Source of the DNA: Rhizobium altiplani
GTDB taxonomy: Bacteria; Pseudomonadota; Alphaproteobacteria; Rhizobiales; Rhizobiaceae
NCBI RefSeq assembly: GCF_001542405.1
Contig: NZ_LNCD01000033.1
Span: 165,770 to 229,769, forward strand
Length of the DNA: 64,000 nt
Direction of reading: 5' to 3'
Under the pieces are notes generated by a model that did not search any database, was not told the origin of the DNA, and worked only from the letters and a program-made list of their open reading frames with translations. Position numbers and translations under genes: made by a program. Of the stretch, positions 36,633 to 46,143 are shown one piece after another (the first letter of the stretch is position 1; the number at the start of each line of letters is the position of its first letter).

Positions 36633-37229
36633 TCAATCATGGATTTCCATGCATTTCTCATAAAATTTTTCTTCCCGAAGAACGCTGAGCGGAGGACACT
36701 CCACGCCATGCCGCTTGTAGAGCCTGACGATGTCGAAGTTGCCCTTCCAAATGGCCCTGGCGATTGGCGTGTAACCGTGGGACTCGGCGTGGGCTGCATC
36801 GGCCCCCTTGGCCAACAGGAACTCGGCAAGGGCGACGTGGTTCTGTTCGCCAGCAATCATCAGCGGAGTAACCCCCGCTTTGTTAGACGCATCGTCGAGA
36901 ACCGCTCCGTGGTCGAGGAGCAGCTTGCTGATCGGTACGCTTCCCGAGTAGGCAGCAGCATGAAGAGCGGTGAAACCGCCAGCGTTCCGAGCCATGACGT
37001 CGGCGTGCTTGCCGATCAGCAAGCCCACGATAGCGAGCTGGTCGCCGAGCGCCGCGTTGATAAGGGGTGTTGCCTGGTCTCTCGTTCGGCTGTCGACATT
37101 AGCCCCTGCGGCCAGTGACCGCTCGACGGCCATGGCGTTTCCTTCCGAGACGGCGTCGAACAAGGGATCGGTCGCGGCCGTTACTGTCGCTGCGAAAAAC
37201 AACGCTACCGATGCAAGCAACCGGCGCAT
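36633..37229 (-). CDS. Exported ankyrin-repeat protein
   Basis: The 198-residue protein has a signal peptide (RRLLASVALFFAATVTAA, about 1-19), then four or five ankyrin repeats (ATPLINAALGDQLAIVGLLI, FTALHAAAYSGSVPISKLLL, VTPLMIAGEQNHVALAEFLL, YTPIARAIWKGNFDIVRLYK). The fold mediates protein binding in the periplasm. It is followed 13 nt later by the YHS gene, a pairing that suggests joint function. Confidence 0.87.
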   Translation of the reverse strand: MRRLLASVALFFAATVTAATDPLFDAVSEGNAMAVERSLAAGANVDSRTRDQATPLINAALGDQLAIVGLLIGKHADVMARNAGGFTALHAAAYSGSVPISKLLLDHGAVLDDASNKAGVTPLMIAGEQNHVALAEFLLAKGADAAHAESHGYTPIARAIWKGNFDIVRLYKRHGVECPPLSVLREEKFYEKCMEIHD

Positions 37230-37421
37230 GGCTTCACCTCGGAGTTTCGCGAAACAATACCACAGCGCCCACTCATAGGATAGGCGGACGCTCGTCGTGG
37301 TCGATTTCGAGCGATCGCAAGCCGCACGCTGTGGTTACCGCGTTTGGAAGTTTGCGCTGGTATATCGTGGGCGGAGATGGACGCACATGAAGCGCCGGAC
37401 GTTTCAGAGACGGCGAGATAG

Positions 37422-37694
37422 GTGGCCGGCATGGCAGCCATGGCAACGCTGCCCTCCCTTGATGCCGAGGGGTTTGCGAGAGCGGCCCAAATCCAAAGCG
37501 ACGTCCGGCGACTGCACACCGAAAGACCGGCTCTTGATACGGATTGGGGCCAACTTGATTGTTATCTTGCCCGCCCCGACGACACCGCGCCTCACCCTGG
37601 TGTAGTGGTGGTTCATGACAAGCTGGGTCTGACGCCGCACTTCGAGGAAGTCACCAGGCGTGCCGCGGCGCTGTCCGGTCCGACATTTCTATGA
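37422..37694 (+). pseudogene. Dienelactone hydrolase N-terminal fragment
   Basis: The 90-residue fragment has the start of an alpha/beta hydrolase: DTDWGQLDCYLARPDDTAPH then PGVVVVHDKLGLTPHFEEVTRRAA. The family normally runs to about 230-290 residues with Cys/His/Asp catalysis; here it ends at SGPTFL before any catalytic residue, and no continuation is visible in another frame downstream. It therefore appears to be a deletion remnant. Confidence 0.65.
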
Positions 37695-37833
37695 GAACAA
37701 CTTGTCCCGAAATGTGGGCCCGGCGCTATTTCTGGCGCGCCCGCAGCTAGGGACGCAGCTCTTCCTTCACGAGCGTCGCCGCGTTAGATTGGCTCGACTA
37801 GATGAAATGTGTCCGCCCGGCCAAGGAGGCGTG

Positions 37834-38142
37834 ATGCCCGCGAGGACGACCGTGATGTTTGCGCTTGTTGCGCTTCCGGCTTTCGCGGCCAGTCCAGGCC
37901 CGATCGAAGCGCACTACGAGTGCTCGACCGGTACGCGTCTCAGCGCAACGTTTTCCTCGCCCACCGTTTCGCCTGGAAGTGTCATCCTTGTCTTTGCGGG
38001 CGCACGACGCTTGATCATACTGCCGCAGGTCGTTTCGGCCGATGGCGGCCGTTACGCCAATAGCGATATGGAATTCTGGATCAAGGGCAAGGAAGCCACA
38101 TTGACGCGCGAAGGGAAGCGAGAAACATGTCACACCGACTGA
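37834..38142 (+). CDS. MliC-like C-type lysozyme inhibitor domain protein
   Basis: The 102-residue protein has a short signal peptide (TTVMFALVALPAFAA). The mature part matches MliC: YECSTGTRLSATFSS, LPQVVSADGGRYANSDMEFW and KGKEATLTREGKRETC, with the two cysteines expected to pair. The family protects peptidoglycan from lysozyme. ATG at 37834 follows AAGGAGG. Confidence 0.8.
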   Translation: MPARTTVMFALVALPAFAASPGPIEAHYECSTGTRLSATFSSPTVSPGSVILVFAGARRLIILPQVVSADGGRYANSDMEFWIKGKEATLTREGKRETCHTD

Positions 38143-38226
38143 GCCTGTTGCTAGGCGTCGGGGAAGGTCGCCGCAGCGCATCGCACGGTGCTGGGTGAAC
38201 TGAATATCCGGGAAAAGGAGGCAATC

Positions 38227-38550
38227 GTGAGTCTCAGGCCGCCACGATCAATCTCAGGACAGTCGAGCACCGGGTTGAGCCCCTTGGAATACGAACTCGC
38301 TTCCGCGCGGGCGGACGCATTGGGCCGCCAGGGCCGCAAGACGGAGGCCGCGTTGGCCAGGCTTGCCTCCTGGTCGCCGGAGACCAATTGCGGCACCGAC
38401 AGGCAAACCCTCCTCGATGACGCTTCCGACGCCGTCTGGGCCTTGTTCATCCAGCGCGAGATGTGCGGCTTCCACAATGATAGGGATGTCATAAGGCTTT
38501 ACCAGATACCCGGCGAGGTTCTTGCAAGGCTTGGCGCAGCCCACAAATGA
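38227..38550 (+). CDS. DUF6665-like hypothetical protein
   Basis: The 107-residue cytoplasmic protein contains LSPLEYELASARADALGRQG, RQTLLDDASDAVWALFIQRE and a CGFHNDRDVIRLYQIPGEVL tail typical of a small uncharacterised rhizobial family (I believe DUF6665). GTG at 38227 is chosen because AAAAGGAGG precedes it; the upstream part of the frame looks non-coding. Confidence 0.72.
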   Translation: MSLRPPRSISGQSSTGLSPLEYELASARADALGRQGRKTEAALARLASWSPETNCGTDRQTLLDDASDAVWALFIQREMCGFHNDRDVIRLYQIPGEVLARLGAAHK

Positions 38551-38752
38551 CAAGCATGTTGTCGAACCCTCATCGCGAAACCTGGCGTTGCGTCCTCGCG
38601 AGCTCTGCAATGGCCGGGGCTGCCGATGATGCTCCTTGTCGTTGCGCCGTATCCTAACATTCACAAGAATGTAACTGGCGGATTTCCCCGCTTTGCTGCT
38701 AGCTTGCCTGAGCTGCATGTGCGTTGGGGGACGGCTTTCAGCCGGTAGTTGT

Positions 38753-39208
38753 ATGTCTTACGATCTCGAGGTGAATGGTAAGAAATACGCCGTCGATGTG
38801 GATGGCGATATCCCGCTTCTATGGGTCCTTCGCGACAGCATAGGTCTCACCGGAACGAAATTCGGCTGTGGCATTGCCATGTGCGGTGCTTGCACGGTGC
38901 ATGTCGATGGCATGCCAGTCAGGTCGTGCGTGATGCCGGTTACAGATGCGGTGTCCAAGTCGATCACCACCATCGAGGCGATTGGCGAGACTGCCGAAGG
39001 CGCACGGATCCAGAAAGCCTGGCTCGACATCGATGTCGTTCAATGCGGTTATTGTCAGTCTGGACAGATCATGTCCGCGACAGCGCTGCTGGCGGCAAAT
39101 CCGTCGCCGACAGACGATGATATCGATGCGGTCATGGCCGGAAATATCTGTCGATGTGGCACGTATCCGCGCATTCGAGCCGCGATCAAGCTGGCTGCGG
39201 CGGGGTGA
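38753..39208 (+). CDS. Molybdenum hydroxylase small [2Fe-2S] subunit (IorA-like)
   Basis: The 151-residue subunit carries two [2Fe-2S] clusters: a plant-type one ([18 protein letters not shown], then VRSC) and the helical [10 protein letters not shown] ... [11 protein letters not shown]. It passes electrons from the molybdenum subunit to a carrier. No FAD subunit is nearby, matching the two-subunit isoquinoline 1-oxidoreductase type. Four nt separate it from the large subunit. Confidence 0.93.
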   Translation: MSYDLEVNGKKYAVDVDGDIPLLWVLRDSIGLTGTKFGCGIAMCGACTVHVDGMPVRSCVMPVTDAVSKSITTIEAIGETAEGARIQKAWLDIDVVQCGYCQSGQIMSATALLAANPSPTDDDIDAVMAGNICRCGTYPRIRAAIKLAAAG

Positions 39209-39212
39209 TGCG

Positions 39213-41363
39213 ATGTCTCTTCACGACAAAATCAACCTTTCCGTCTCACGCCGGCACTTTCTGATCGGCGCATCGCTAACGGGAGCGGGCCTCGTCATTG
39301 GACTGCGGCCTTCGCCCTCATACGCAGCAGAGACGTTTGAGCCCAACGCCTTCATTCGGATCCCTGCCGAAGGCAAGATTGTCCTGGTCATGCCCTCCGT
39401 GGAGATGGGACAAGGGATCTACACTTCGGTTGCGATGCTGTTGGCCGAAGAGCTGGAGGTCCCTCTCGATCAGGTGGTTCTCGAGCATGCGCCTGCCGAT
39501 CCCGCGCGGTATTCGAACCCCTTGCTGGGCGATCAGATCACTGGCGGTTCCCTTGCCATTCGCGCCGTTTACGACCAGATGCGCAAGGCGGGTGCCGCTG
39601 CACGCATCATGCTGGTGAATGCTGCTGCCCGTGGTTGGGGCGTGGAACCGGATAGCTGCAAAGCCGAGGCGGGACACGTCGTCCATACGGCGAGTGACCG
39701 CCGGAGTACCTATGGCACCCTGATTCAGTCTGCTGCGTTGCAGCCTGTTCCGCAGGAAATGCCGTTGAAGCCTGCGTCGAGCTTCAAGCTGATCGGCCAG
39801 TCTATCAAACGTCTGGACAGTCCGCAGAAGGTCAACGGTACCGCGAAGTTCGGTATCGATGCCCGTCCGGAAGGCGTGTCCTACGCCGCAATCACCATCT
39901 GTCCCCATTTTGGCGGCAAGCTGCGTTCGGTCGACGACGGACCGGCCATGGCGGTAAAGGGCGTCAAGCAGGTCGTGCGCATTGAGGATGCGGTCGCGGT
40001 CGTGGCCGACAACACGGGTGCCGCACGCAAGGGGCTGGCAGCACTTTCCCTTGAATGGGATCCAGGCGTCAGCGGGGATCTCTCGCTTGCCGATCTCGAG
40101 AAGCGCATGGAGGATGCCGTCAGCGGCAATGCTCTGCCACACATAAATGAAGGCGACGTCGCCAAGGCGGAGGCCGAGCACGGACCTCCCGTTGAGTTCA
40201 TCTACCGCCTGCCGATCCTCACACATTCGGCGATGGAGCCAATGAACTGCACGCTCCACGTCCGAAGCGACGGTTGCGACGTGTGGGTCGGAACCCAGGT
40301 CCTAGGGCGTGCGCGGCAGGCCGTCGCCGATGTGACGGGGCTGCCCTTGGACAAAGTCATCGTACACAATCATCTGCTGGGCGGCGGCTTCGGGCGCCGG
40401 CTTGATGTCGACGGCGTCATTCTGGCGGCGAAGATCGCCAAGCAGGTGCGGGGCCCGGTCAAGGTCACCTGGAGCCGCGAGGAAGATATCCGCCACGACT
40501 GTTACCGCTATCTCAACTACAGCAAGGTCACGGCAACACTCGGTGCCGACGGCATGCCCGTTTCCTGGCGGCACCGGGTGATTGGACCGTCCGTCATGGC
40601 GCGCTGGCTGCCGGCCTTCACCCGCGACGGTATTGACCTCGATAGCATGGGCGGCGCGGAGTCGCCCTATGCAATCCCTAACAAATATACGGAATTCGCC
40701 CGACACGAGGCGCCTGATGGAATGCTGACGGGCAACTGGCGCGGCGTCGGCGCAACACGCAACATCCCCGTCATTGAAGGCGGGATTGACGAGTTGGCCC
40801 ACGCCGCGAACATTGATCCGCTCGAATACCGCAGGCGGCTGCTTCAGCATAAGCCGCGTCTCCTCGCAGCGCTCAATCTCGCGGCAGAGAAGGCCGGTTG
40901 GTCAACCACCCTTCCGCAGGGAAAGGGAAGAGGTATCGCCATTTCGGAGGATTTTGGTAGCTTTGCTGCCACGATCTCGGAGGTAAGCGTCGGAGAGGAC
41001 GGCACGCTCAAGACCGACCGTATCGTTTGTGCCGTCGATTGCGGCCAGGTGATCAATCCTGACACGGTGGAAGCCCAGATACAGAGCGGCATCATCTACG
41101 GGCTGAGTGCAGCCCTCTACGGTCGCATCACGGTCCGCAATGGTGCTGTCGTGGAAAGCAACTTCGATGACTCTCCGGTTCTCAGAATATACGAGACGCC
41201 GAAGATCGAGGTCCACATCGTGCCGAGTTCCGAGGCTCCAGGTGGCATAGGGGAGGTCGGCACACCCGGTGTCGCTCCATCGCTTTTCAATGCGATCTTC
41301 ATGGCAACCGGCAAGCGGTTGCGGTCGCTGCCAATCGACCAGAACGAGTTGCGGAGGGTGTGA
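39213..41363 (+). CDS. Molybdenum hydroxylase large subunit (IorB-like)
   Basis: The 716-residue subunit has a Tat signal (NLSVSRRHFLIGASLTG), so the enzyme is exported. It binds the Mo-cytosine-dinucleotide cofactor: VMPSVEMGQGIYTSVAMLLAEEL near the N-terminus, HNHLLGGGFGRRLDVDG and PGGIGEVGTPGVAPSLFNAIF near the end, with the catalytic Glu expected in the last region. It would oxidise an aldehyde or N-heterocycle; the real substrate is unknown. It overlaps the next gene's ATG at its stop. Confidence 0.92.
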   Translation: MSLHDKINLSVSRRHFLIGASLTGAGLVIGLRPSPSYAAETFEPNAFIRIPAEGKIVLVMPSVEMGQGIYTSVAMLLAEELEVPLDQVVLEHAPADPARYSNPLLGDQITGGSLAIRAVYDQMRKAGAAARIMLVNAAARGWGVEPDSCKAEAGHVVHTASDRRSTYGTLIQSAALQPVPQEMPLKPASSFKLIGQSIKRLDSPQKVNGTAKFGIDARPEGVSYAAITICPHFGGKLRSVDDGPAMAVKGVKQVVRIEDAVAVVADNTGAARKGLAALSLEWDPGVSGDLSLADLEKRMEDAVSGNALPHINEGDVAKAEAEHGPPVEFIYRLPILTHSAMEPMNCTLHVRSDGCDVWVGTQVLGRARQAVADVTGLPLDKVIVHNHLLGGGFGRRLDVDGVILAAKIAKQVRGPVKVTWSREEDIRHDCYRYLNYSKVTATLGADGMPVSWRHRVIGPSVMARWLPAFTRDGIDLDSMGGAESPYAIPNKYTEFARHEAPDGMLTGNWRGVGATRNIPVIEGGIDELAHAANIDPLEYRRRLLQHKPRLLAALNLAAEKAGWSTTLPQGKGRGIAISEDFGSFAATISEVSVGEDGTLKTDRIVCAVDCGQVINPDTVEAQIQSGIIYGLSAALYGRITVRNGAVVESNFDDSPVLRIYETPKIEVHIVPSSEAPGGIGEVGTPGVAPSLFNAIFMATGKRLRSLPIDQNELRRV

Positions 41364-42007
41364 TGGTGAAGAAGCGGATCGTCGCTGTGCCGTTAGCCGC
41401 CATTCTCGGCACGGCAGCTATCGCTGCCCTTGTCGGTCCCCTGAACGGCTACGCCGAAACATCGGACGGCGGAGCCCTCAAGGCCGTCTCCGACTTTGAT
41501 GCCATCGCGGACACCAGCGCGCGCTCGAAGGCCATCTTTAAAGAGGCGAGCCGGGTCCTGACGCATCCGCGCTGCATTAACTGCCACCCGGCGACGCGTA
41601 GCCCGACGCAAGGTGAAGACAAACACCCGCATGTGCCATTGATGAACGCCAGCCAAAGTCCGTTGGGCCCGGCGGGGCTTGCCTGCAGCACGTGCCACGG
41701 TGCCGAGAACCGTCCGATCGTTGGCAGCCGCCTGAAATCCATTCCGGGTAACGCACACTGGTCGCTGGCACCGGCCAGTATGGCATGGCAAGGGCTGACG
41801 GTGGGTGAAATATGCAGGCAGGTGAAAGACACGAGCCGGAACGGCAATCGGTCTCATGCCGATCTCGTTCGCCACATGGGTGAAGACCATCTGGTAGGGT
41901 GGGCATGGCATCCGGGCGCGGGACGTAGCACACCTCCCGGCTCACAGGAGGCACTTGCGGCCCTGATCGCCGCGTGGACGAACACAGGTGCCGAATGTCC
42001 CGATTGA
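41363..42007 (+). CDS. Diheme c-type cytochrome partner of the molybdenum hydroxylase
   Basis: The 214-residue protein has a signal peptide or anchor (VAVPLAAILGTAAIAALVG, about 7-25). Two heme c sites (CINCH about 73 and CSTCH about 109) mark it as a cytochrome c, often annotated isoquinoline 1-oxidoreductase subunit. It is the probable electron acceptor, passing electrons to the respiratory chain. The start overlaps the large-subunit stop. Confidence 0.85.
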   Translation: MVKKRIVAVPLAAILGTAAIAALVGPLNGYAETSDGGALKAVSDFDAIADTSARSKAIFKEASRVLTHPRCINCHPATRSPTQGEDKHPHVPLMNASQSPLGPAGLACSTCHGAENRPIVGSRLKSIPGNAHWSLAPASMAWQGLTVGEICRQVKDTSRNGNRSHADLVRHMGEDHLVGWAWHPGAGRSTPPGSQEALAALIAAWTNTGAECPD

Positions 42008-42094
42008 TCTCTTGCCGCTCTTCGGCAATAGGGCCCGTTTCTGCTCTCCAGTTGCAGCGGTTTGCACCTGTTACTGGTTCCCGCGACAGCGTCC

Positions 42095-42925
42095 CTACGG
42101 AAGCTGTGCGATCGACCGCAGGTATTCTGCGCTTGTCGTGGGAAATCCAAAGAACTCCAGATAGGCCGGTATTTGCTCGAACAGCATGTCCGTCCCGACC
42201 TGAAAGGCGCACCCCCGTTCGCGGGCTGCCGCGAGAAACGGCGTGATTTCCTCCTTCATGACGACTTCGCCGACGAAAGTGGTGGGTGAAAGGCGCGATA
42301 CGTCAAGCGGCAGGGGATCGTCCTTGCGCATCCCGAGGGGGGTCGCGTTGACGACGATGTCGAAACCGGCTGGATCGGCTGAACCCATGCTCACCTCGGT
42401 CATTGGATAGTGTGTCTTCAGCCGCTTGCCGAGTCCCGCTGACGTAGCCGGGTTGTCATCGCAAAGCGCAATCCGTCGCGCGCCGGCTCCTGCCAACGAG
42501 GCAGCGATCGCGGAGCCGACGCCGCCAGCACCCACGATCAGCACCTGGGCTCCCGCCACCCGTTGTCCCTTGCGCAACAAGCCGCGGACAAAGCCTTCAC
42601 CATCGAACATATCGCCGATTAGCTTGCCATCCGGCTGGAGTCGGACGGCATTGCAGGAGCCGGCAACCTTGGCATTGGTCGAGACCCCATCGAGCAATCC
42701 GATCGTCGTAATCTTGTGCGGCATGGTGATGAGGGCACCATGGATGTTCGAGAGTCTGAAGATAAGCTTGAGAAACGAAGGATAGTCTTCCGGCTTGCAG
42801 CCCATTGGTACGACGACAGCGTCGATGCCGCTCTTTTCGAAATAGGGATTGTAGATGAGGGGCGCCTTGAAGGATTCTGTCGGATAGCCGAGGTGCGCGA
42901 TAAGCTTTGTGGTTCCGGTGATCAT
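42095..42925 (-). CDS. Shikimate/quinate dehydrogenase (AroE-like)
   Basis: The 276-residue enzyme interconverts shikimate (or quinate) and 3-dehydroshikimate with NAD(P). Substrate-side residues appear in HGALITMPHKITTIGLLD (catalytic Lys) and GDMFDGEGF (Asp); the cofactor loop is VLIVGAGGVGSAIAASL. Its place at the end of a catabolic operon with AroQ, across from the QuiC-type dehydratase, argues for a degradative paralogue rather than the biosynthetic AroE. The start overlaps the upstream oxidoreductase stop by 4 nt. Confidence 0.88.
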   Translation of the reverse strand: MITGTTKLIAHLGYPTESFKAPLIYNPYFEKSGIDAVVVPMGCKPEDYPSFLKLIFRLSNIHGALITMPHKITTIGLLDGVSTNAKVAGSCNAVRLQPDGKLIGDMFDGEGFVRGLLRKGQRVAGAQVLIVGAGGVGSAIAASLAGAGARRIALCDDNPATSAGLGKRLKTHYPMTEVSMGSADPAGFDIVVNATPLGMRKDDPLPLDVSRLSPTTFVGEVVMKEEITPFLAAARERGCAFQVGTDMLFEQIPAYLEFFGFPTTSAEYLRSIAQLP

Positions 42926-43998
42926 ATCAGGGGCCTCACGCTGCGTTCACCAAGCCGGATCGTTTCGCCCGAGCGCGCGGACGCCTTGATCGCCTCGATG
43001 ACGCGCAAGGTGGCGAGACCTTCCGCTCCGCTGACAAGCGGTTCGGCCTCGCGGCGAATGACGTCGCAGAAGTGACGAAGCTGTATCGCCAGCGGGTCGG
43101 CTGGTTCAAATGGTACGCGCTCTTGGACAAGCGGCTCCAGCCAATCCGGTTTCGACGCATTGGTCCAAACCGCAAGCTGGGGAATGGCGAGCGATCCGCC
43201 GGTCCCACCGATCTGGTAGCAAGATTGATCCTGCTGCGGAAAGGCGGGGTTTTCTGCCGTCGTCATCTCAAAGCTCCAGGGAGACGGGACGGCGTCGGAT
43301 GCATTTAACGTTCCAAGGACACCGCTCGCGAAACGAAGCAGGATAGCAATGCTATCCTCGACGGAGTGCATGCGGACCGAATTCGTTTCCATCGCATGGA
43401 CAGCCTCCACCTCTCCGAAGAAATAACGGAAGAGATCAACGTCATGGATCAGGTTGATGAAGGCCGGTCCTGCACCTTCCGCCCGGCGCCAGGAGACATC
43501 GAAGTAACCGTCTGGCTTGGCAACCCAGAATGTTCCCTGAACGGTCAGGATCTTGCCGAGCCGACCACTGTCCAGGATTTGCTTTGCTTGTCGTATCATG
43601 GGGTTGTGGCGGCGATGATGACCAACGAGGATAGGGACACCTGCCTTTGAACCGGCATCGACAAGAGCCACCGCTGCTTGCGCCCTGTCAGCAATCGGCT
43701 TTTCGACAAGGACCGGAATTCCTGCGGCGATCACATTAAGGGCGTTGGTGACATGAAGCTGGTTCGGGGTGGCAACGATGACGCCGTCCGGTCGGACGCG
43801 TGCGATGGCTTCGGCAAACGTTGAAAACCATGCAGCACCCTTGCTTGTCGCAAAGTCGCGCCCGGCATCGGAGGGATCGATCACGGCCGATAGTGTCGTG
43901 CGCGGCTCGGCCAGAATGCCTTCGATATGGCGCCTTCCGATAAGACCGGCGCCCATCACCGCGATCTTCAGGGGAGGCGTCTGCGATCGTGCTGACAT
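42922..43998 (-). CDS. Gfo/Idh/MocA-family oxidoreductase
   Basis: The 358-residue NAD(P)-dependent dehydrogenase has a Rossmann loop (IAVMGAGLIGRRHIEGI), the EKP motif (PVLVEKPIADRAQAA) and the catalytic FINLIHDVDLFRYFFG region. It acts on polyols, sugars or cyclic alcohols; within this cluster a quinate or shikimate oxidation is the simple guess. ATG at 43998 follows GAGGGA. It lies between the ABC ATPase and AroE genes. Confidence 0.88.
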   Translation of the reverse strand: MSARSQTPPLKIAVMGAGLIGRRHIEGILAEPRTTLSAVIDPSDAGRDFATSKGAAWFSTFAEAIARVRPDGVIVATPNQLHVTNALNVIAAGIPVLVEKPIADRAQAAVALVDAGSKAGVPILVGHHRRHNPMIRQAKQILDSGRLGKILTVQGTFWVAKPDGYFDVSWRRAEGAGPAFINLIHDVDLFRYFFGEVEAVHAMETNSVRMHSVEDSIAILLRFASGVLGTLNASDAVPSPWSFEMTTAENPAFPQQDQSCYQIGGTGGSLAIPQLAVWTNASKPDWLEPLVQERVPFEPADPLAIQLRHFCDVIRREAEPLVSGAEGLATLRVIEAIKASARSGETIRLGERSVRPLI

Positions 43999-44017
43999 GA
44001 AAATTCCCTCATAGATC

Positions 44018-44782
44018 CTAGTTGCGCAGGATTTCACCGAGGAATTTGCGTGTGCGCTCATGTCGGGGGTTGGTGAAGAATTCCCCGGGTGGCGCTTCCT
44101 CGACGATTGCGCCGCTCGCCATGAAGATGACGCGGTTTGCAACTTGCCGGGCGAAGCCCATTTCATGCGTCACGCAGACCATCGTCATGCCTTCGTCAGC
44201 AAGGCTGATCATGGTGTCGAGGACTTCCTTGACCATCTCCGGATCGAGTGCCGAGGTTGGCTCATCGAAGAGCATGATCTTCGGCCGCATGCAGAGCGCC
44301 CGTGCAATCGCGACACGCTGCTGTTGGCCACCGGAAAGCTGCACAGGATATTTGCTGGCCTGTTCGAGGATTTTGACGCGGGCAAGCAGAGAGCGTGCGC
44401 GGTCCTCTGCCTCCGCCTTTCCGATGCCAAGCGCCCGCATCGGTGCCAGCATGCAGTTTTGCAGCACGGTGAGATGCGGAAAGAGATTGAACTGCTGGAA
44501 GACCATGCCGACTTCGCGGCGGATCGCATCGATCGCCTTTGCCTGGTTTCCGAGCAGGATGCCGCCGACGCGGATCTCGCCCTTCTGATAGGTCTCCAGA
44601 TGGTTGACGCAGCGGATGAGCGTCGATTTTCCACTGCCGGAGGGGCCGCAGAGCACGATTCTCTCGCCCTTGCGAACGGACAGGTTGATGTCGTGCAGGG
44701 CCTGAAAGGCGCCATACCATTTCTCCACGTGGCTCATGGTGATCATGGTCTCGGCGGTCGATGCGGGCGAAGGACTGTTCAT
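44018..44782 (-). CDS. Polar amino acid-type ABC transporter ATPase (GlnQ-like)
   Basis: The 254-residue ATPase has Walker [16 protein letters not shown]-loop [11 protein letters not shown], signature [16 protein letters not shown], Walker [15 protein letters not shown] and switch His in CVTHEMGF. It energises the two permeases encoded just upstream. ATG at 44782 is preferred to 44818. Confidence 0.92.
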   Translation of the reverse strand: MNSPSPASTAETMITMSHVEKWYGAFQALHDINLSVRKGERIVLCGPSGSGKSTLIRCVNHLETYQKGEIRVGGILLGNQAKAIDAIRREVGMVFQQFNLFPHLTVLQNCMLAPMRALGIGKAEAEDRARSLLARVKILEQASKYPVQLSGGQQQRVAIARALCMRPKIMLFDEPTSALDPEMVKEVLDTMISLADEGMTMVCVTHEMGFARQVANRVIFMASGAIVEEAPPGEFFTNPRHERTRKFLGEILRN

Positions 44783-44814
44783 GGTTCCGTCTCTTTCGTG
44801 GTCGGCGCCGGAGA

Positions 44815-45456
44815 TCACCGCGATGCCGCGGCGAACTTCCGTTCAAGACGGGCACCGAAGATCGTCAGCGGGCAGCACATCAGGAAATACAGTGCGCCTA
44901 CGATCCCGAAGACCGTCAGCGGCTCGAAGATCTGGTTGGAAATGATGTTGCCGGCGCGGGTAAGCTCCGTGAAGCCGACGATGGAGGCGAGCGAGGTTCC
45001 CTTGATCAACTGCACCAGGAAACCGATCGTTGCCGGCAGCGAGATGCGCAGTGCCTGTGGCAGGATCACGTCCCTCATGCGCGAGACATATTTGAGGCTG
45101 AGCGCTCTTGCGGCCTCGCTCTGGCCGCGCGGAACCGCTTCGATCGAGCCGCGCCAGATTTCGCCCAGATAGGCGCTGGCATGCAGGGTCAGACCGATGG
45201 CAACTGCCACCCAGGCATCGAGCTTGAAGCCGATGAGGGCAAGACCGTAATAAACCACGAACAGCTGCATCAGGAGAGGAGTGCCTTGGAAGACCGCGAT
45301 GTAGCCGGCCGTCACTCGTTCCAGCAGCGGAATTTCCGAAGTGCGGGCGAGCGCCACACCAAGCCCGGCAATGCATCCACAGACAAAGCCAACCGCGGAC
45401 AAGACGACGGTCCATTTCAGACCGATCAGAAGGAAGACGAATTCTTCGCTGCCCAT
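44815..45456 (-). CDS. Amino acid-type ABC transporter permease
   Basis: The 213-residue His/Glu/Gln-type permease has about five transmembrane helices and the EAA loop ([19 protein letters not shown], then [12 protein letters not shown]). It pairs with the neighbouring permease at 45466, 9 nt away. Confidence 0.9.
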   Translation of the reverse strand: MGSEEFVFLLIGLKWTVVLSAVGFVCGCIAGLGVALARTSEIPLLERVTAGYIAVFQGTPLLMQLFVVYYGLALIGFKLDAWVAVAIGLTLHASAYLGEIWRGSIEAVPRGQSEAARALSLKYVSRMRDVILPQALRISLPATIGFLVQLIKGTSLASIVGFTELTRAGNIISNQIFEPLTVFGIVGALYFLMCCPLTIFGARLERKFAAASR

Positions 45457-45465
45457 CGATTGCTC

Positions 45466-46134
45466 CTACTTGACCGGATAGGTGAAGTAACGTGCCGAAA
45501 AGAACGCAAAGAGGCGCATCATCAGCCAGGAAATGACGAGGTAGAAAACCGTCACCGTGAAATAGACCTCGAAGCTGCGGAAGCTTTCGGACTCGATGCG
45601 CTGCGAAACCGAGGTGAGCTCATAGGCCGAGATCGCCGAGGCAATGCTGGTCGACAGCGTCAGCAGTACGAACTGGCTCGTCAGCGAAGGATAGATCGCC
45701 CTGAGCGCCGGCTTGAGGATGATCAGCCGGAAAACCTGCGCCTTGTGCAGGCCAAGAGCGAGCCCGGCTTCCATCTGGCCCTTGGAGATAGACTGGACGC
45801 CGCCGCGGATAATCTCGATGGCGTAGGCGCCGCCGTTGATCCCAAGAGCAATGATCGCCGTTGGCGTCGGATCCAGCCTGATGCCTGCAAGCGGCAGGGC
45901 GAAATACAGGAAAAAAATCTGAACCAGGAACGGCGTGTTGCGGATGAGCTCGACAAAGCTGATCACCAGCCAGCGCAGCGGTTTGTGGCGAGAATCCCGC
46001 AAGGCCACGCCGCCTATGCCGATCACGATTGCCAGCAGCATGCCGCAGATGGCAAGCAGCAACGTGCCGAGACAGCCAAGCAGCAGGCTTGGCAGGCCGT
46101 CAATGACAGGCGTGAAATCCAGCGTGTAGTTCAT
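45466..46134 (-). CDS. Amino acid-type ABC transporter permease
   Basis: The 222-residue second permease of the pair has the EAA loop GGVQSISKGQMEAGLALGL followed by LIILKPALRAIYP and N-terminal LLLGCLGTLLLAI. The start is 9 nt after the aroQ stop. It probably forms a heterodimer with the 44815 permease. Confidence 0.9.
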   Translation of the reverse strand: MNYTLDFTPVIDGLPSLLLGCLGTLLLAICGMLLAIVIGIGGVALRDSRHKPLRWLVISFVELIRNTPFLVQIFFLYFALPLAGIRLDPTPTAIIALGINGGAYAIEIIRGGVQSISKGQMEAGLALGLHKAQVFRLIILKPALRAIYPSLTSQFVLLTLSTSIASAISAYELTSVSQRIESESFRSFEVYFTVTVFYLVISWLMMRLFAFFSARYFTYPVK

Positions 46135-46143
46135 CGCGTCTCC

